A stretch of DNA of 64,000 bases from Achromobacter aloeverae (GTDB taxonomy: Bacteria > Pseudomonadota > Gammaproteobacteria > Burkholderiales > Burkholderiaceae_B). Positions 56,131-64,000 of this stretch are shown one piece after another; the first letter of the stretch is position 1; each line of letters opens with the position of its first letter. The notes beneath the pieces were generated by a model that saw nothing but the letters and a program-made list of their open reading frames with translations, made no database searches and was not told the origin of the DNA. Both the position numbers and the translations under genes were made by a program. The stretch is taken from positions 1,178,001 through 1,242,000 of the forward strand of contig NZ_PYAL01000001.1 of NCBI RefSeq assembly GCF_004121055.1. Direction: 5' to 3'.

Positions 56131-57078
56131 CTAGTCCGCCTGCTGCCCCTGCACCGCCTTGGCCACGACGTTGCGCGTCAGGGCCGGCGCCAGCATTTCG
56201 ATGAAGGTGTAGACGTAATCGCGCAGGAAGACGCCGGCCTTCACGCCCACCCGCGTCGTATGGGTGCCGAACAAGTGCCCCACCGGCAGGCCGATCAATC
56301 CGCTGTCGCGGCGGGGATCGTAGGCCACGCCCGCGATGATGCCTATGCCCAGGCCCACGTCGACATAGGTCTTGATCACGTCGGCGTCGATGGCCTCAAG
56401 CACGATGTCCGGATGGATGCTCTGGCTGGCGAAGACCTCGTCTATGGTCGAACGGCCGGTAAAGGCGCGGTCGTAGGTGACGATGGGATAGGCCGCCAGC
56501 TGCTCCAGCGTCAGCCGCTTGGCCTCGCTGGACTTCAACTCGGCCAGTTCGTGATCCGGCCGCACCACCACGGTGTGCTCCCAGGTATAGCAAGGCAGGG
56601 TCGCCAGGCCCGGTGTGAGCGCCAGGGACTCCGTGGCGATGGCCAGGTCGGCCTGCTCGTGCAACACCATTTCGGCCAGTTGCGACGGGCTGCCTTCGGC
56701 CAGGGACAGGTGCACCTTGGGAAACTGCTTGCGGAAGGCCGGAATCACGCGGGGCAACAGGTAGCGCGCCTGCGTATGGGTACATGCGATCACCAGGCCG
56801 CCTTCATCGCGGCGGGCGAATTCATCGCTGACCTTCTTCAGGTTGTCGACCTCGCGCATGATGCGGTCGATCACCTGCGACACGGCCAGGCCGGGCTTGG
56901 TCAGCCCCTTGATGCGCTTGCCATGGCGTTCGAAGATCTTGACGCCCAGTTCATCCTCGAATTCGATGATGGCCTTGGACACGCCAGGTTGGGACGTGTA
57001 GAGCATGCGCGCGGCTTCCGTAAGGTTGAAGTCGCGGCGGATGGTTTCTCTGACGAATCGGAATTGTTGCAGGTTCAT
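56131..57078 (-). CDS. cysB: CysB-type LysR family regulator
   Basis: The 315-residue LysR regulator starts MNLQQFRFVRETIRRDFNLTEAA, the CysB/Cbl hallmark, with a winged helix at about 1-60 (LYTSQPGVSKAIIEFEDELG). The periplasmic-binding-fold effector domain at about 90-300 has ACTHTQARYLLP, the anion-binding region of CysB that senses sulfate or N-acetylserine. It controls sulfur assimilation genes. The leader contains the first copy of a 14-bp repeat (57103-57116). Confidence 0.93.
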   Translation of the reverse strand: MNLQQFRFVRETIRRDFNLTEAARMLYTSQPGVSKAIIEFEDELGVKIFERHGKRIKGLTKPGLAVSQVIDRIMREVDNLKKVSDEFARRDEGGLVIACTHTQARYLLPRVIPAFRKQFPKVHLSLAEGSPSQLAEMVLHEQADLAIATESLALTPGLATLPCYTWEHTVVVRPDHELAELKSSEAKRLTLEQLAAYPIVTYDRAFTGRSTIDEVFASQSIHPDIVLEAIDADVIKTYVDVGLGIGIIAGVAYDPRRDSGLIGLPVGHLFGTHTTRVGVKAGVFLRDYVYTFIEMLAPALTRNVVAKAVQGQQAD

Positions 57079-57102
57079 GGGGGTTCCTGAGCTGGACCCC
57101 AA

Positions 57103-57116
57103 TTATAGGTAATAAA
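57103..57116. repeat. 14-bp direct repeat, left copy
   Basis: TTATAGGTAATAAA, identical to 57887-57900. The two copies flank the vapBC module. Confidence 0.85.
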
Positions 57117-57268
57117 GAATCTATTCCAAATTACATATTCGTATAAGCTTAGCTCAACAGACGACAGCGGGCGACGAATGTAGGGATAACAAAGTGCCCC
57201 AATAGGAAGAGAGCACATTTCCCCTCGGTATCCGGAAGAGGGACAAGCAGCGAGCGGCATTATTATCC

Positions 57269-57282
57269 GCATCAATTGATGC
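57269..57282 (+). promoter_or_regulatory. Palindromic operator candidate for vapBC
   Basis: GCATCAATTGATGC, a perfect 14-bp palindrome 34 bases before the vapB ATG, just after a TATTAT (57261-57266) that could serve as -10. Type II antitoxins repress their own operon through such sites. Confidence 0.65.
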
Positions 57283-57315
57283 TAACATCCATGCCTGCCT
57301 TTCAAAGGAGCCGCC

Positions 57316-57513
57316 ATGCGAACCACGATCGCACTCGATGACGATCTGCTATCCAAGGCGCAGGCCTACACGGGCATCCAAGAAAAATCCACACTCGTAC
57401 GTGAAGCACTCAAAGCCCTGATCCAACGCGAAGCAGCGAAGCGGCTCATCGCCCTGGGCGGAAGCCAGCCCGGCATCAAGGCTGCGCCGCGCCGTCGGCA
57501 GGAAGTGGAATGA
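57316..57513 (+). CDS. vapB: VapB-type antitoxin (ribbon-helix-helix)
   Basis: The 65-residue protein begins MRTTIALDDDLLSKAQAYTG, the RHH strand and helices of the VapB/DUF2191 antitoxins. A basic C-terminus (APRRRQEVE) probably neutralises the toxin. The ATG follows AAAGGAG. It overlaps the toxin gene by 4 bases, standard for translationally coupled type II modules. Confidence 0.9.
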   Translation: MRTTIALDDDLLSKAQAYTGIQEKSTLVREALKALIQREAAKRLIALGGSQPGIKAAPRRRQEVE

Positions 57514-57881
57514 TCCTGGTCGATACATCGGTCTGGATAGACCACATCAATGCGGCCGATCCGGTCCTGGCCAGCCTGCTGACTGACGGCCAAGTGCTCA
57601 CGCATCCCTTCGTGATCGCCGAGATTGCCCTGGGCAGCCTGAAAAATCGTGAGCTCGTGCTGGGGGCGCTGCGCGATTTACCGAACGCGCTCGTTGCCAC
57701 GCCCGAGGAAACGCTGTTCCTCATCGAGCGCGAAGGGCTGTTCAACCGCGGCATTGGTTACGTAGACACATCATTGCTAGCCTCTGCGCGGCTGCAGCCC
57801 GGCACAACCGTGTGGACCCGGGACAAGCGACTGGCGAAGGCCGCCGACGAATTGGGACTCACGCCGAAACTGTTGCACTAG
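57510..57881 (+). CDS. vapC: VapC-type PIN-domain ribonuclease toxin
   Basis: The 123-residue PIN-domain protein has the metal-binding acidic residues in LVDTSVWIDH (Asp5), the glutamate of IAEIALG, and the C-terminal acidic cluster GYVDTSLLAS and WTRDKRL. VapC toxins cut specific RNAs, often initiator tRNA or the 23S sarcin-ricin loop; the target here is unknown. It is intact and full length. Confidence 0.93.
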   Translation: MILVDTSVWIDHINAADPVLASLLTDGQVLTHPFVIAEIALGSLKNRELVLGALRDLPNALVATPEETLFLIEREGLFNRGIGYVDTSLLASARLQPGTTVWTRDKRLAKAADELGLTPKLLH

Positions 57882-57886
57882 CGGAG

Positions 57887-57900
57887 TTATAGGTAATAAA
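57887..57900. repeat. 14-bp direct repeat, right copy
   Basis: TTATAGGTAATAAA, identical to the copy in the cysB leader. It lies 5 bases after the vapC stop and 8 before the GntR gene stop. Confidence 0.85.
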
Positions 57901-57908
57901 AGCTGCCG

Positions 57909-58694
57909 CTATTTGATCTCGTTAATGTATATGTGATTCGCGGTGCTGGCGCGCCGCAGCGAATAAATGACGGGCGCGCCCGTCTGGTCGAATGCAACGT
58001 CCTCGATGCTGAGCACCGCCGAAGGATCTTTCAGATCCAGCAGCTTCCGGTCATCCTCGTTCGCAAGCTCCGCCGCCAATAACTCCCTGACCGCGGTGAC
58101 GCGGACGCCATAACGTTCCAGGAAGAAAATATGCAGGCGGCTCGGCACCTTCTCAGGCGTCATGGGGAAGTCCGGCGCCCGCTCCGCCGCAAAGAAGTAG
58201 GTGTCGTGTATGACAGGCCTCTTGTCCACCACCCGCACGCGATGCAGCCGCACGACAGGTGCGCCGTCCGCGAGCTGGAGCTTCTGCGCGACACGCGAAT
58301 CGGCGGGCTGTATGCCCACCGACACAACGCGCGGCTCCGAATGCTGCAAGGACTCATCCCTGCCATGCAGCCGGAAATACTGGAAGTAATACGTCAGGTT
58401 ATGGTGATGGGTGCGGCTGGTGACGACGGTGCCGATGCCCCGGCGGCGCGACACCAATCCTTCTCTCACCAGTTCCAGCAAAGCGTGCCGCACGGTACCG
58501 ACCGCCACCCCCAGGTCCTTGGCGAGCGCGACTTCCGCCGGCAACACCGTGCCGGGCCCCCAGTCGCCAAACAGGATCTTCTGCGATAGCTGCCGTTTCA
58601 CGATCTCATAAAGCGGCGTGCCGGCGCCCTCATTCAGCCGGTCCAGCGGAGACGGTTGGGCGGGCTCTGGGTCGGGGGTAAGCGTGCGTGCCAT
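57909..58694 (-). CDS. GntR/HutC family regulator (UTRA domain)
   Basis: The 261-residue protein has a GntR winged helix at about 25-95 (LPAEVALAKDLGVAVGTVRHALLELVREGLV) and a UTRA ligand domain at about 110-255 (VVRLHRVRVVDKRPVIHDTYFF, PVIYSLRRA). HutC-type regulators bind small metabolites to derepress catabolic operons. It is the last minus-strand gene of the peptide-use cluster and may regulate it. Adjacent to the vapBC insertion point. Confidence 0.88.
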   Translation of the reverse strand: MARTLTPDPEPAQPSPLDRLNEGAGTPLYEIVKRQLSQKILFGDWGPGTVLPAEVALAKDLGVAVGTVRHALLELVREGLVSRRRGIGTVVTSRTHHHNLTYYFQYFRLHGRDESLQHSEPRVVSVGIQPADSRVAQKLQLADGAPVVRLHRVRVVDKRPVIHDTYFFAAERAPDFPMTPEKVPSRLHIFFLERYGVRVTAVRELLAAELANEDDRKLLDLKDPSAVLSIEDVAFDQTGAPVIYSLRRASTANHIYINEIK

Positions 58695-58740
58695 GGACTC
58701 GGGATAGAATCGAAATCGCCTATGTTAGCCGTGCCGCGCC

Positions 58741-59922
58741 CTAGCCTCGCGGGCCGCTCTCGAACAGGCGCCGTTCCAGTTTCGAGAAACGCCTTCCGCC
58801 TTCAGGCGTGACCACAACGGATTCGCTGAAGGCCAGGCCCTGTGCGGACGTGTACATGTGAAACGTCATGCCGCTTTGCAGCTTCCATTTCGAGGATGGG
58901 CTGAATACGCGCGTGAAGTCACTGGACCGGATGGGCTGCTGTGAATAAAACCCGATTGTGTAGCCGGTAATGTTGTCATAGCTATCTCGCAGGCCAGCCC
59001 GTAGCAGCCCCGTACGCAGGATGGCGTCGACATCGCTGGCCACCGCTCCCGGGCGCATCGCCGCGAACTGTTCATCCTGCAGCCGCACGATCTCGGCCGC
59101 CGCGGCTTTCTGCTCGTTCGTAGCCTGGCCTATAACCACGCTGCGCATCAGGCGCGCACTGTAGCCACGGAACTTGGGCACCAGCTCCACATGCAGGATA
59201 TCCCCGGGAACCATGGGCGTCTCGCTCAGGAACCCGTGCAGGAACCCCCATCCCTTTCCATAGGTTATCGGTCCGACATAGCCCGGCGAACTTCCAAGCT
59301 GGACGTATCGCCCCGCGGCATGGGCGCTCATATCGCGGCTGCTGACGCCGGCTCTCGCCAGGCCGCGGATCTCGCTCATCGTCGTATCCGCGATGTACGC
59401 CGCACGGCCGATGTGTTCGAGCTCCAGGTCCGACTTGATCAACCTGGCTTCCCAAGGGACCGCGGTCATGTCGATGAACCGCGCCCCTGGAAGCAATTGC
59501 TCCAGCTTCCGAAACGAGGATACCGACATGGCATGGCTTCCATAGTCGATACCGATATTCGCGGCGCCGTAGCCCCTGCGCGCCAACTCCGACGCCACGA
59601 CGGCGACCGCGTCATCCGTATCCTGGTAGCCGACCGCCTCGCTGAACCACGCGCACTCGCGAAAAGGCACGATGTCCAGACTGCGCAGGACCATGAACGG
59701 CTCGCCTTGCAAGGGAATGAAGGCGGCGCGATAGAAGCTGACCGACCGCTCGTAGCCGGTGAAGTATGCAAGCGGCTCGATATCGTCGACCAGCATCACG
59801 TCGGCGCCACGCTGGCGCATGATCACCCTGAGGCGTTCAGCCCGTTCCTCGAACTCGCTTACGGGGAATTGCCTTACCTCGGCCACATCCATTCCATGCT
59901 CCAACACTCCATGCTCCAACAT
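58741..59922 (-). CDS. Creatinase-fold (M24-like) hydrolase lacking the metal ligands
   Basis: The 393-residue protein (401 if started at 59946) has the creatinase N-terminal domain (about 20-155) and the pita-bread domain (about 165-390). The five M24 metal ligands are mostly gone: the expected first Asp is replaced in HVELVP, the second in SARLMRS, the His in ITGYTIGF, and the first Glu in TFHMYTS; only the last Glu (FSESVVVT) remains. Creatinase and ectoine hydrolase are also metal independent, so an amidine/N-acyl type hydrolase is more likely than an aminopeptidase. Start is uncertain because of a triplicated SD/start cassette at 59890-59934. Confidence 0.75.
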   Translation of the reverse strand: MLEHGVLEHGMDVAEVRQFPVSEFEERAERLRVIMRQRGADVMLVDDIEPLAYFTGYERSVSFYRAAFIPLQGEPFMVLRSLDIVPFRECAWFSEAVGYQDTDDAVAVVASELARRGYGAANIGIDYGSHAMSVSSFRKLEQLLPGARFIDMTAVPWEARLIKSDLELEHIGRAAYIADTTMSEIRGLARAGVSSRDMSAHAAGRYVQLGSSPGYVGPITYGKGWGFLHGFLSETPMVPGDILHVELVPKFRGYSARLMRSVVIGQATNEQKAAAAEIVRLQDEQFAAMRPGAVASDVDAILRTGLLRAGLRDSYDNITGYTIGFYSQQPIRSSDFTRVFSPSSKWKLQSGMTFHMYTSAQGLAFSESVVVTPEGGRRFSKLERRLFESGPRG

Positions 59923-59934
59923 TCCATGCTCCAA
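59890..59934 (-). repeat. Three 15-bp tandem units each containing SD and start codon
   Basis: On the minus strand each unit reads TTGGAGCATGGARTG. GGAG sits 6 bases before an ATG (59922), a GTG (59907) and another ATG (59892), all in frame. Units encode LEHGM, LEHGV, LEHGM. Confidence 0.9.
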
Positions 59935-59968
59935 CGTTTGAATCATCTGGTTTGACAGGGACTATCGA

Positions 59969-61567
59969 TCAAGCCCGCCTCGGTGCGCCCTCGGCCAGCC
60001 ACACATGGTCCAGTCCGAATAGCACGCCGCGTGGGTACATCATGAAATCGTTGACGTAGTCTCGATGGGCGCGCAGCAAGTCGAAGAACACAGGAATGAG
60101 GGAAGGCACCTCGGTGCGCATCAGCGCCTGGGCGTCGGCATAGAGCTGCTGTCTTTGCGCGGCGTCGGCCGTGCCACGCGCCTGCTCGATCAGGGAGTCG
60201 AACTTCTTGTTGTTCCAATGGGTCTCGTTCCAGGCGGCGGTCGACGTGTAGAGCTGCGAAACCATGGCGTCGATCGTGGGCTGTCCCGAGTAGTAGCCGA
60301 TATAGCATGCCCCCTTGCGCCACACCTGCTCCAGATACGTCGCGTGCGGCATGGTTTGAACTTCGATATTGAACCCAGCCGGCTTCGCCATTTCACGCAA
60401 CGCGACGGCCATCTGCGTGCGCACCGCGGGCACATCCGACGCGACGAGCGTGATAGTCAAGCCGTCGGGATAACCAGCGGCGGCCAACAGCTTCTTGGCT
60501 TGGGCAATATCCACCGTCTTGTCCGGCCGCCTGCTGAAGAATGGGTAGGACGCGTTGATCGGCGTGTCGTTGGCGACCGTGCCCAGACCTTCCGCCACGA
60601 AATCCACCATGACTTTCCGATCCACGGTAAGCGCAAGCGCCTGGCGTACGCGTATGTCGTCGAAAGGCTTCTGATTGCAGCCCAGGATGACATTGCTGAA
60701 CGTCCCGGACGCCAGGCGTAGCGCGTTCACGCGCGGCGCCTGCGAGAGGCGCGCGAATTCCGTTGGCTGGACCTGCGACATCAGGTCGATATCGCCCGAC
60801 ATCAATGCGCTGCCTTCGGACGTCGCGTCCGGATACACCCTTACTTCGATGCGATCGAGATATGGACGCTGCGGGTCGTAGTATTGCGCGTTGCGGGTCG
60901 CGACAACGATCCGTTCCGATTCGAACTGGACCAGCTCGAATGGCCCGGTCCCGAAGGCGTCCCGCGCGAGTCTATCCATGCCCTTGTCGATGATAGCCGC
61001 GGGCACGATTTTGGCGTTGGGATGCGACAGCGCAATGGGCAGGTCGGCGTAGGGAGTCGACAACTTGAAGGTCACCGTGTCATCCGCGGTCGACACGATG
61101 TCGGCGATCGGCCCTATGTTCTGGCGCGCCGGCGAGCCGGTCTTGGCGTCCAGAACAGCCTTGATCGATGCGATGACATCGGAAGGCCTGCAAATACTGC
61201 CATCCCGGAACTTGATCGCTGGACGCAGCCTGAAGGTCCATTCGTCGAGTTTTTCGTTGCTGGACCAACTGATCGCCAGGTCCGGCTCCGCGACATTCGC
61301 GGGACTCAGGCGAGTCAGTCCGGAATACAGCAGCTCCACGACCAGGTATTCCGGAATCACCCTGGCCTGGAACGGATTCACCTTGGCAATGGCCTGGGAA
61401 ACGCTGACCCGTAGTACTCCGCCGCGTCGACCCGCCGGCGGACCGCTAGACGCGAAACCCGGTAATGTCGAGGACAACCCAAGCACGGCCATCTTCAGAA
61501 GGAAGCCGCGTCGTGCTCCCTCTTCGCGCAACCCGCCTTCGCCGGCATCTGCAGTTTGATCACTCAT
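59969..61567 (-). CDS. Peptide ABC transporter substrate-binding protein (Tat-type signal)
   Basis: The 532-residue family-5 solute-binding protein. The N-terminus has a twin-arginine motif (ARRGFLLKMAVLGLS, about 18-32), so export is probably by Tat, unusual for this family but seen in Bordetella-type genomes. The mature part shows LRVSVSQAIAKVNPF, YSGLTRLSPANVAEPDLA, FRLRPAIKFRDGS and VRQALALTVDRKV. Substrate unknown; a peptide is inferred from adjacent M20 and creatinase-fold genes. The ATG 61567 follows GGAG by 6 bases. Confidence 0.88.
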   Translation of the reverse strand: MSDQTADAGEGGLREEGARRGFLLKMAVLGLSSTLPGFASSGPPAGRRGGVLRVSVSQAIAKVNPFQARVIPEYLVVELLYSGLTRLSPANVAEPDLAISWSSNEKLDEWTFRLRPAIKFRDGSICRPSDVIASIKAVLDAKTGSPARQNIGPIADIVSTADDTVTFKLSTPYADLPIALSHPNAKIVPAAIIDKGMDRLARDAFGTGPFELVQFESERIVVATRNAQYYDPQRPYLDRIEVRVYPDATSEGSALMSGDIDLMSQVQPTEFARLSQAPRVNALRLASGTFSNVILGCNQKPFDDIRVRQALALTVDRKVMVDFVAEGLGTVANDTPINASYPFFSRRPDKTVDIAQAKKLLAAAGYPDGLTITLVASDVPAVRTQMAVALREMAKPAGFNIEVQTMPHATYLEQVWRKGACYIGYYSGQPTIDAMVSQLYTSTAAWNETHWNNKKFDSLIEQARGTADAAQRQQLYADAQALMRTEVPSLIPVFFDLLRAHRDYVNDFMMYPRGVLFGLDHVWLAEGAPRRA

Positions 61568-61592
61568 CGGTTTCTCCATGAAGATATGCCTG

Positions 61593-62825
61593 TCACGCTT
61601 GCGCGTCGTCATGGACGCCGCAAATGTCGACGATCGTGCGCATGTAGATGCGTATCATGTCGAGGTAGTCCTGGATATCGACGCGCTCGTCGGGCATGGT
61701 GTTGTAGCGGCCGCCCGGCCCGCACACCACTCCCTCCATTCCCGCTCGCGCATACAGGTGGCCCGCGTCGGTGCCGTAGAACGCGGGCGGTGTGACGGCA
61801 CCGGTAGGTTGCGGCTTTCCCCGCACGGCCAGATAGGCGGCATTGACGGCCTGGACGATGCGTGCATCTTTAGCGACACGGAACGGCGGCATGGTCATGC
61901 GTCCCGTGTCGTTCTCCGGACGCAGGCTCGTCTTCAAGCCGGGGAACCGTTGCCGCAACGCGGCCAGAAGCGCCTCCAGGTCGGCGAGGACGTCGTCGTC
62001 CGTCTGTCCGGGCGCATAGCGGCCGACACCACGCAAGCGCACGAAGTCCGCGACCTGCGGCGGCCGCCATTCATGCAGGTCCTTGCCCAGCGCTCCCTGC
62101 ACGATCCCTACGTGACCGCGATTGATGGACCGGTGCTCCTCGTCAAACGCATTACGGAATCGCATCGCATTGATGCGAGGGATCAGGTCGCAGGCGGCGG
62201 CGATGGCATCGACAGCTTCCTCGCGCTTGGACAAGTGCCGCGTCACACCGGTCAACTCGATCGTGAAGGATACCGACGCCGCATGCATGGTCAGCGCGGC
62301 AAGGTCGGTGGGCTCGCTGTTGATGAAATAGTCGGCCCGCAGGCCCTGATCGATGGCCGCCACCGTGCCGACCCCGCCCTGCAGCTCGCCGACGACGAAG
62401 GTCAGGATGACATCTCCACGCAGTCGCACGCCGGCATCCACGAGGGTCTTGACCGCGCAGAAATATGCGGCGTCGCCGGCCTTCATGTTCGAGACGCCGA
62501 TTCCATAGATGAACCTGTCGTCGACCTTCCCTTCCCACGGGTCCACGGTCCAACCTTCGGAAACCGGATTGGTATCGATATGGCCGTTGAACATCAGGCT
62601 GTGTCCGCCGCCGCTACCCTGTAGCGTGCCGATCGCATTGACGCGCTCCCCGTTCACGGGCGCGAGCGCCGCGTGCATGCCTATCTCCTGCATCGCCTGG
62701 ACGATATAGGCGGCGAGCTTGCGTTCCCCCACGGTGTCCGAATAGGACTTGTGCTGGACCAGCGTGCTGAGGAATTGCAGACTGGCCCGCTCGTCCAGGC
62801 GCGCGAGCGCGCTATCGATGTTCAT
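61593..62825 (-). CDS. M20 family metallopeptidase (ArgE/DapE/CPG2-like)
   Basis: The 410-residue zinc hydrolase has the metal motifs MFNGHIDTNP (His and Asp), then YGIGVSNMKAGDA, and INSEPTDL near the middle; a dimerisation domain lies at about 180-300. It probably cleaves peptides or N-acyl amino acids imported by the adjacent ABC system. The stretch VVGELQGG replaces the usual EE before GG, so the catalytic glutamate is still present (Glu). The start overlaps the ATPase stop by 4 bases. Confidence 0.87.
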   Translation of the reverse strand: MNIDSALARLDERASLQFLSTLVQHKSYSDTVGERKLAAYIVQAMQEIGMHAALAPVNGERVNAIGTLQGSGGGHSLMFNGHIDTNPVSEGWTVDPWEGKVDDRFIYGIGVSNMKAGDAAYFCAVKTLVDAGVRLRGDVILTFVVGELQGGVGTVAAIDQGLRADYFINSEPTDLAALTMHAASVSFTIELTGVTRHLSKREEAVDAIAAACDLIPRINAMRFRNAFDEEHRSINRGHVGIVQGALGKDLHEWRPPQVADFVRLRGVGRYAPGQTDDDVLADLEALLAALRQRFPGLKTSLRPENDTGRMTMPPFRVAKDARIVQAVNAAYLAVRGKPQPTGAVTPPAFYGTDAGHLYARAGMEGVVCGPGGRYNTMPDERVDIQDYLDMIRIYMRTIVDICGVHDDAQA

Positions 62826-64000
62826 GGCCTGCACTCCGGCACGGCGGCCCGCATCCGGCCACCCAGAAGAACGGGAACCGCGTCGATGAGCGTCCGGGTA
62901 TAGGGGTGGCGCTCCGGCGCGTCCACGTCCTCGACGTCGAACAAGTCCACCAACTCGCCGCAATACATCACGGCGATCCTGTGCGCGATCTGCCGCACCA
63001 GGTTCAGGTCATGCGTAATGAAAATATAGGCGGTGCCGAAGCGCTTCTGAAATTCCACCAGCAGCTCGATGACAGACGCCTGCACCGAAACGTCCAACGC
63101 GGAAGTAATCTCGTCGCAAATCACCAGTTTGGGATGCGAGGCAAACGCTCGCGCGATGGCGACGCGCTGCTTCTCTCCCCCGGACAATTGGTGCGGATAG
63201 CGGTCCGCATGGTCCCGCGGCAGTCGAACCTCTTCCAGCAGGTCGCGTACCGCCGTATCGATGTCCTTGCCGTGCGCGCTGCCATAGAGCCGCAGCGGCC
63301 TCGACACGATCTCCTTGATGCGCTGGCGCGGATTCAACGACGCGTCGGGATGCTGGAAGATAATCTGCACATCGCGGCGGTACGCCGTGCCCATCGCTTT
63401 GGCGCCAGCGATGGGATCATCCTGGAAATAGAGCTCGCCATGGAACGGGTTCAGCCCCGTCAGCGCCTTGGCAAGGGTGGACTTGCCGGAACCGGATTCG
63501 CCCACCACGCCCAGGATTTCGCCGCTCCGCAGCGCAACACTGATCGCCTGGTTCCCCACGACCGCCTTCTGCTTCCGGCCCAACAGTCTGGCGAAAGCCG
63601 ACTCGCGGCCGTAATTGACCCCCAGGGCACGCGTCCGCAGCAAGGCCACATCGCCGGAATGCTGCCTGCGAGCGACCAGTCGCCGGTCGGGACGCGGCAC
63701 GGCATTCAATAGCCCTTGCGTATAGGCATGGGCCGGACGCGCGAAGACGTGGCCGATATCGCCCTGCTCGACAATAGTGCCTTTATGAATGACCGCGACA
63801 CGGTCCGCGATCCGGGACACCAAGGCCAGATCGTGCGAAATATAGACCGAGGTAACGCCGGTCTCGGCCTGCAATTCGGTGAACAGGTCGAGGATCTGCC
63901 TGCCTGTGATAACGTCCAGCGCCGTCGTCGGCTCGTCGAAAATAATGCATTCCGGTCGGCACGCGAACGCCGTGGCGATCATCACCCGCTGTTTTTCCCC
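62822..64000 (-). CDS. Dual-domain peptide ABC transporter ATPase (5' end beyond window)
   Basis: The 3' part of a two-domain DppD/F-type ATPase; the frame is open through the last base of the window. The visible part begins at the first domain's signature ([12 protein letters not shown]), with Walker [12 protein letters not shown]. The second domain is complete: Walker [11 protein letters not shown]-loop [14 protein letters not shown], signature LSGGEKQR and Walker [13 protein letters not shown]. The permease genes probably lie outside the window, upstream. It is coupled to the M20 gene by a 4-base overlap. Confidence 0.9.
   Translation of the reverse strand, partial: GEKQRVMIATAFACRPECIIFDEPTTALDVITGRQILDLFTELQAETGVTSVYISHDLALVSRIADRVAVIHKGTIVEQGDIGHVFARPAHAYTQGLLNAVPRPDRRLVARRQHSGDVALLRTRALGVNYGRESAFARLLGRKQKAVVGNQAISVALRSGEILGVVGESGSGKSTLAKALTGLNPFHGELYFQDDPIAGAKAMGTAYRRDVQIIFQHPDASLNPRQRIKEIVSRPLRLYGSAHGKDIDTAVRDLLEEVRLPRDHADRYPHQLSGGEKQRVAIARAFASHPKLVICDEITSALDVSVQASVIELLVEFQKRFGTAYIFITHDLNLVRQIAHRIAVMYCGELVDLFDVEDVDAPERHPYTRTLIDAVPVLLGGRMRAAVPECRP

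Overview
This is a dense, GC-rich stretch of bacterial chromosome. It looks like a member of the Burkholderiales, most likely Alcaligenaceae (Bordetella/Achromobacter type). That placement is inference from gene content (pyrG-eno-ftsB, many peptide/amide ABC loci, CysB-type LysR, AmiE/AmiC/AmiR), codon bias and intergenic repeat style, not from a marker gene. No rRNA, tRNA, CRISPR array, insertion sequence or phage module was seen. About 52 protein genes are supported.

Layout. 0-12 kb is largely housekeeping: a DUF2167 membrane protein, a site-2-type protease, an LpxH-like metallophosphoesterase, an acyl-CoA synthetase with a gamma-carbonic anhydrase, Hsp33 (hslO), a TadE-like protein with a collagen-like insert surrounded by tandem repeats, then ftsB, eno and pyrG on the minus strand. 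12-23.7 kb is one long minus-strand operon for peptide/glutathione use: an RpiR regulator, isoaspartyl peptidase iaaA, gsiABCD-type importer, P1 peptidase, M55 D-aminopeptidase and aminopeptidase P. 23.8-27 kb carries the ybhP-clsB-ybhN-like trio. 27-31.9 kb holds scoAB CoA transferase, a thioesterase, ETF-ubiquinone oxidoreductase and an SDR-like protein. 32-39.2 kb has a GntR regulator with two winged-helix segments, threonine aldolase and a 1613-residue stand-alone Tc-toxin B-type (SpvB/TcdB) protein.

40-51 kb is the most coherent metabolic region. Every gene is on the minus strand, in the order prpE, glcG-like, frnE-like, amiE, norQ-like AAA+, norD-like VWA, amiC, amiR, acs. Aliphatic amidase would release acetate or propionate plus ammonia, and acs and prpE would activate those acids to CoA esters. 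AmiC/AmiR would sense the amide and antiterminate. A strong hairpin terminator sits in the amiE leader, preceded by two small hairpins resembling an ANTAR target. The MoxR/VWA pair (related to the CbbQO/NorQD activases) inside an amidase operon is the best candidate for a poorly described system.

51.5-58 kb holds an NlpC/P60 lipoprotein and a periplasmic catalase-like peroxidase plus cytochrome b561, divergent from an ECF sigma/anti-sigma pair. The shared intergenic region carries two mirror-image copies of the same ECF-like promoter. Next come a DUF2325 gene with a Fur-like box, cysB, and a vapBC toxin-antitoxin module bracketed by an exact 14-bp direct repeat. 58-64 kb is a second minus-strand peptide-use operon, cut by the window end: a dual-ATPase ABC protein, M20 peptidase, Tat-type binding protein, creatinase-fold protein lacking the metal ligands, and a HutC-type GntR regulator. 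The creatinase-fold gene has a triplicated Shine-Dalgarno/start-codon cassette.
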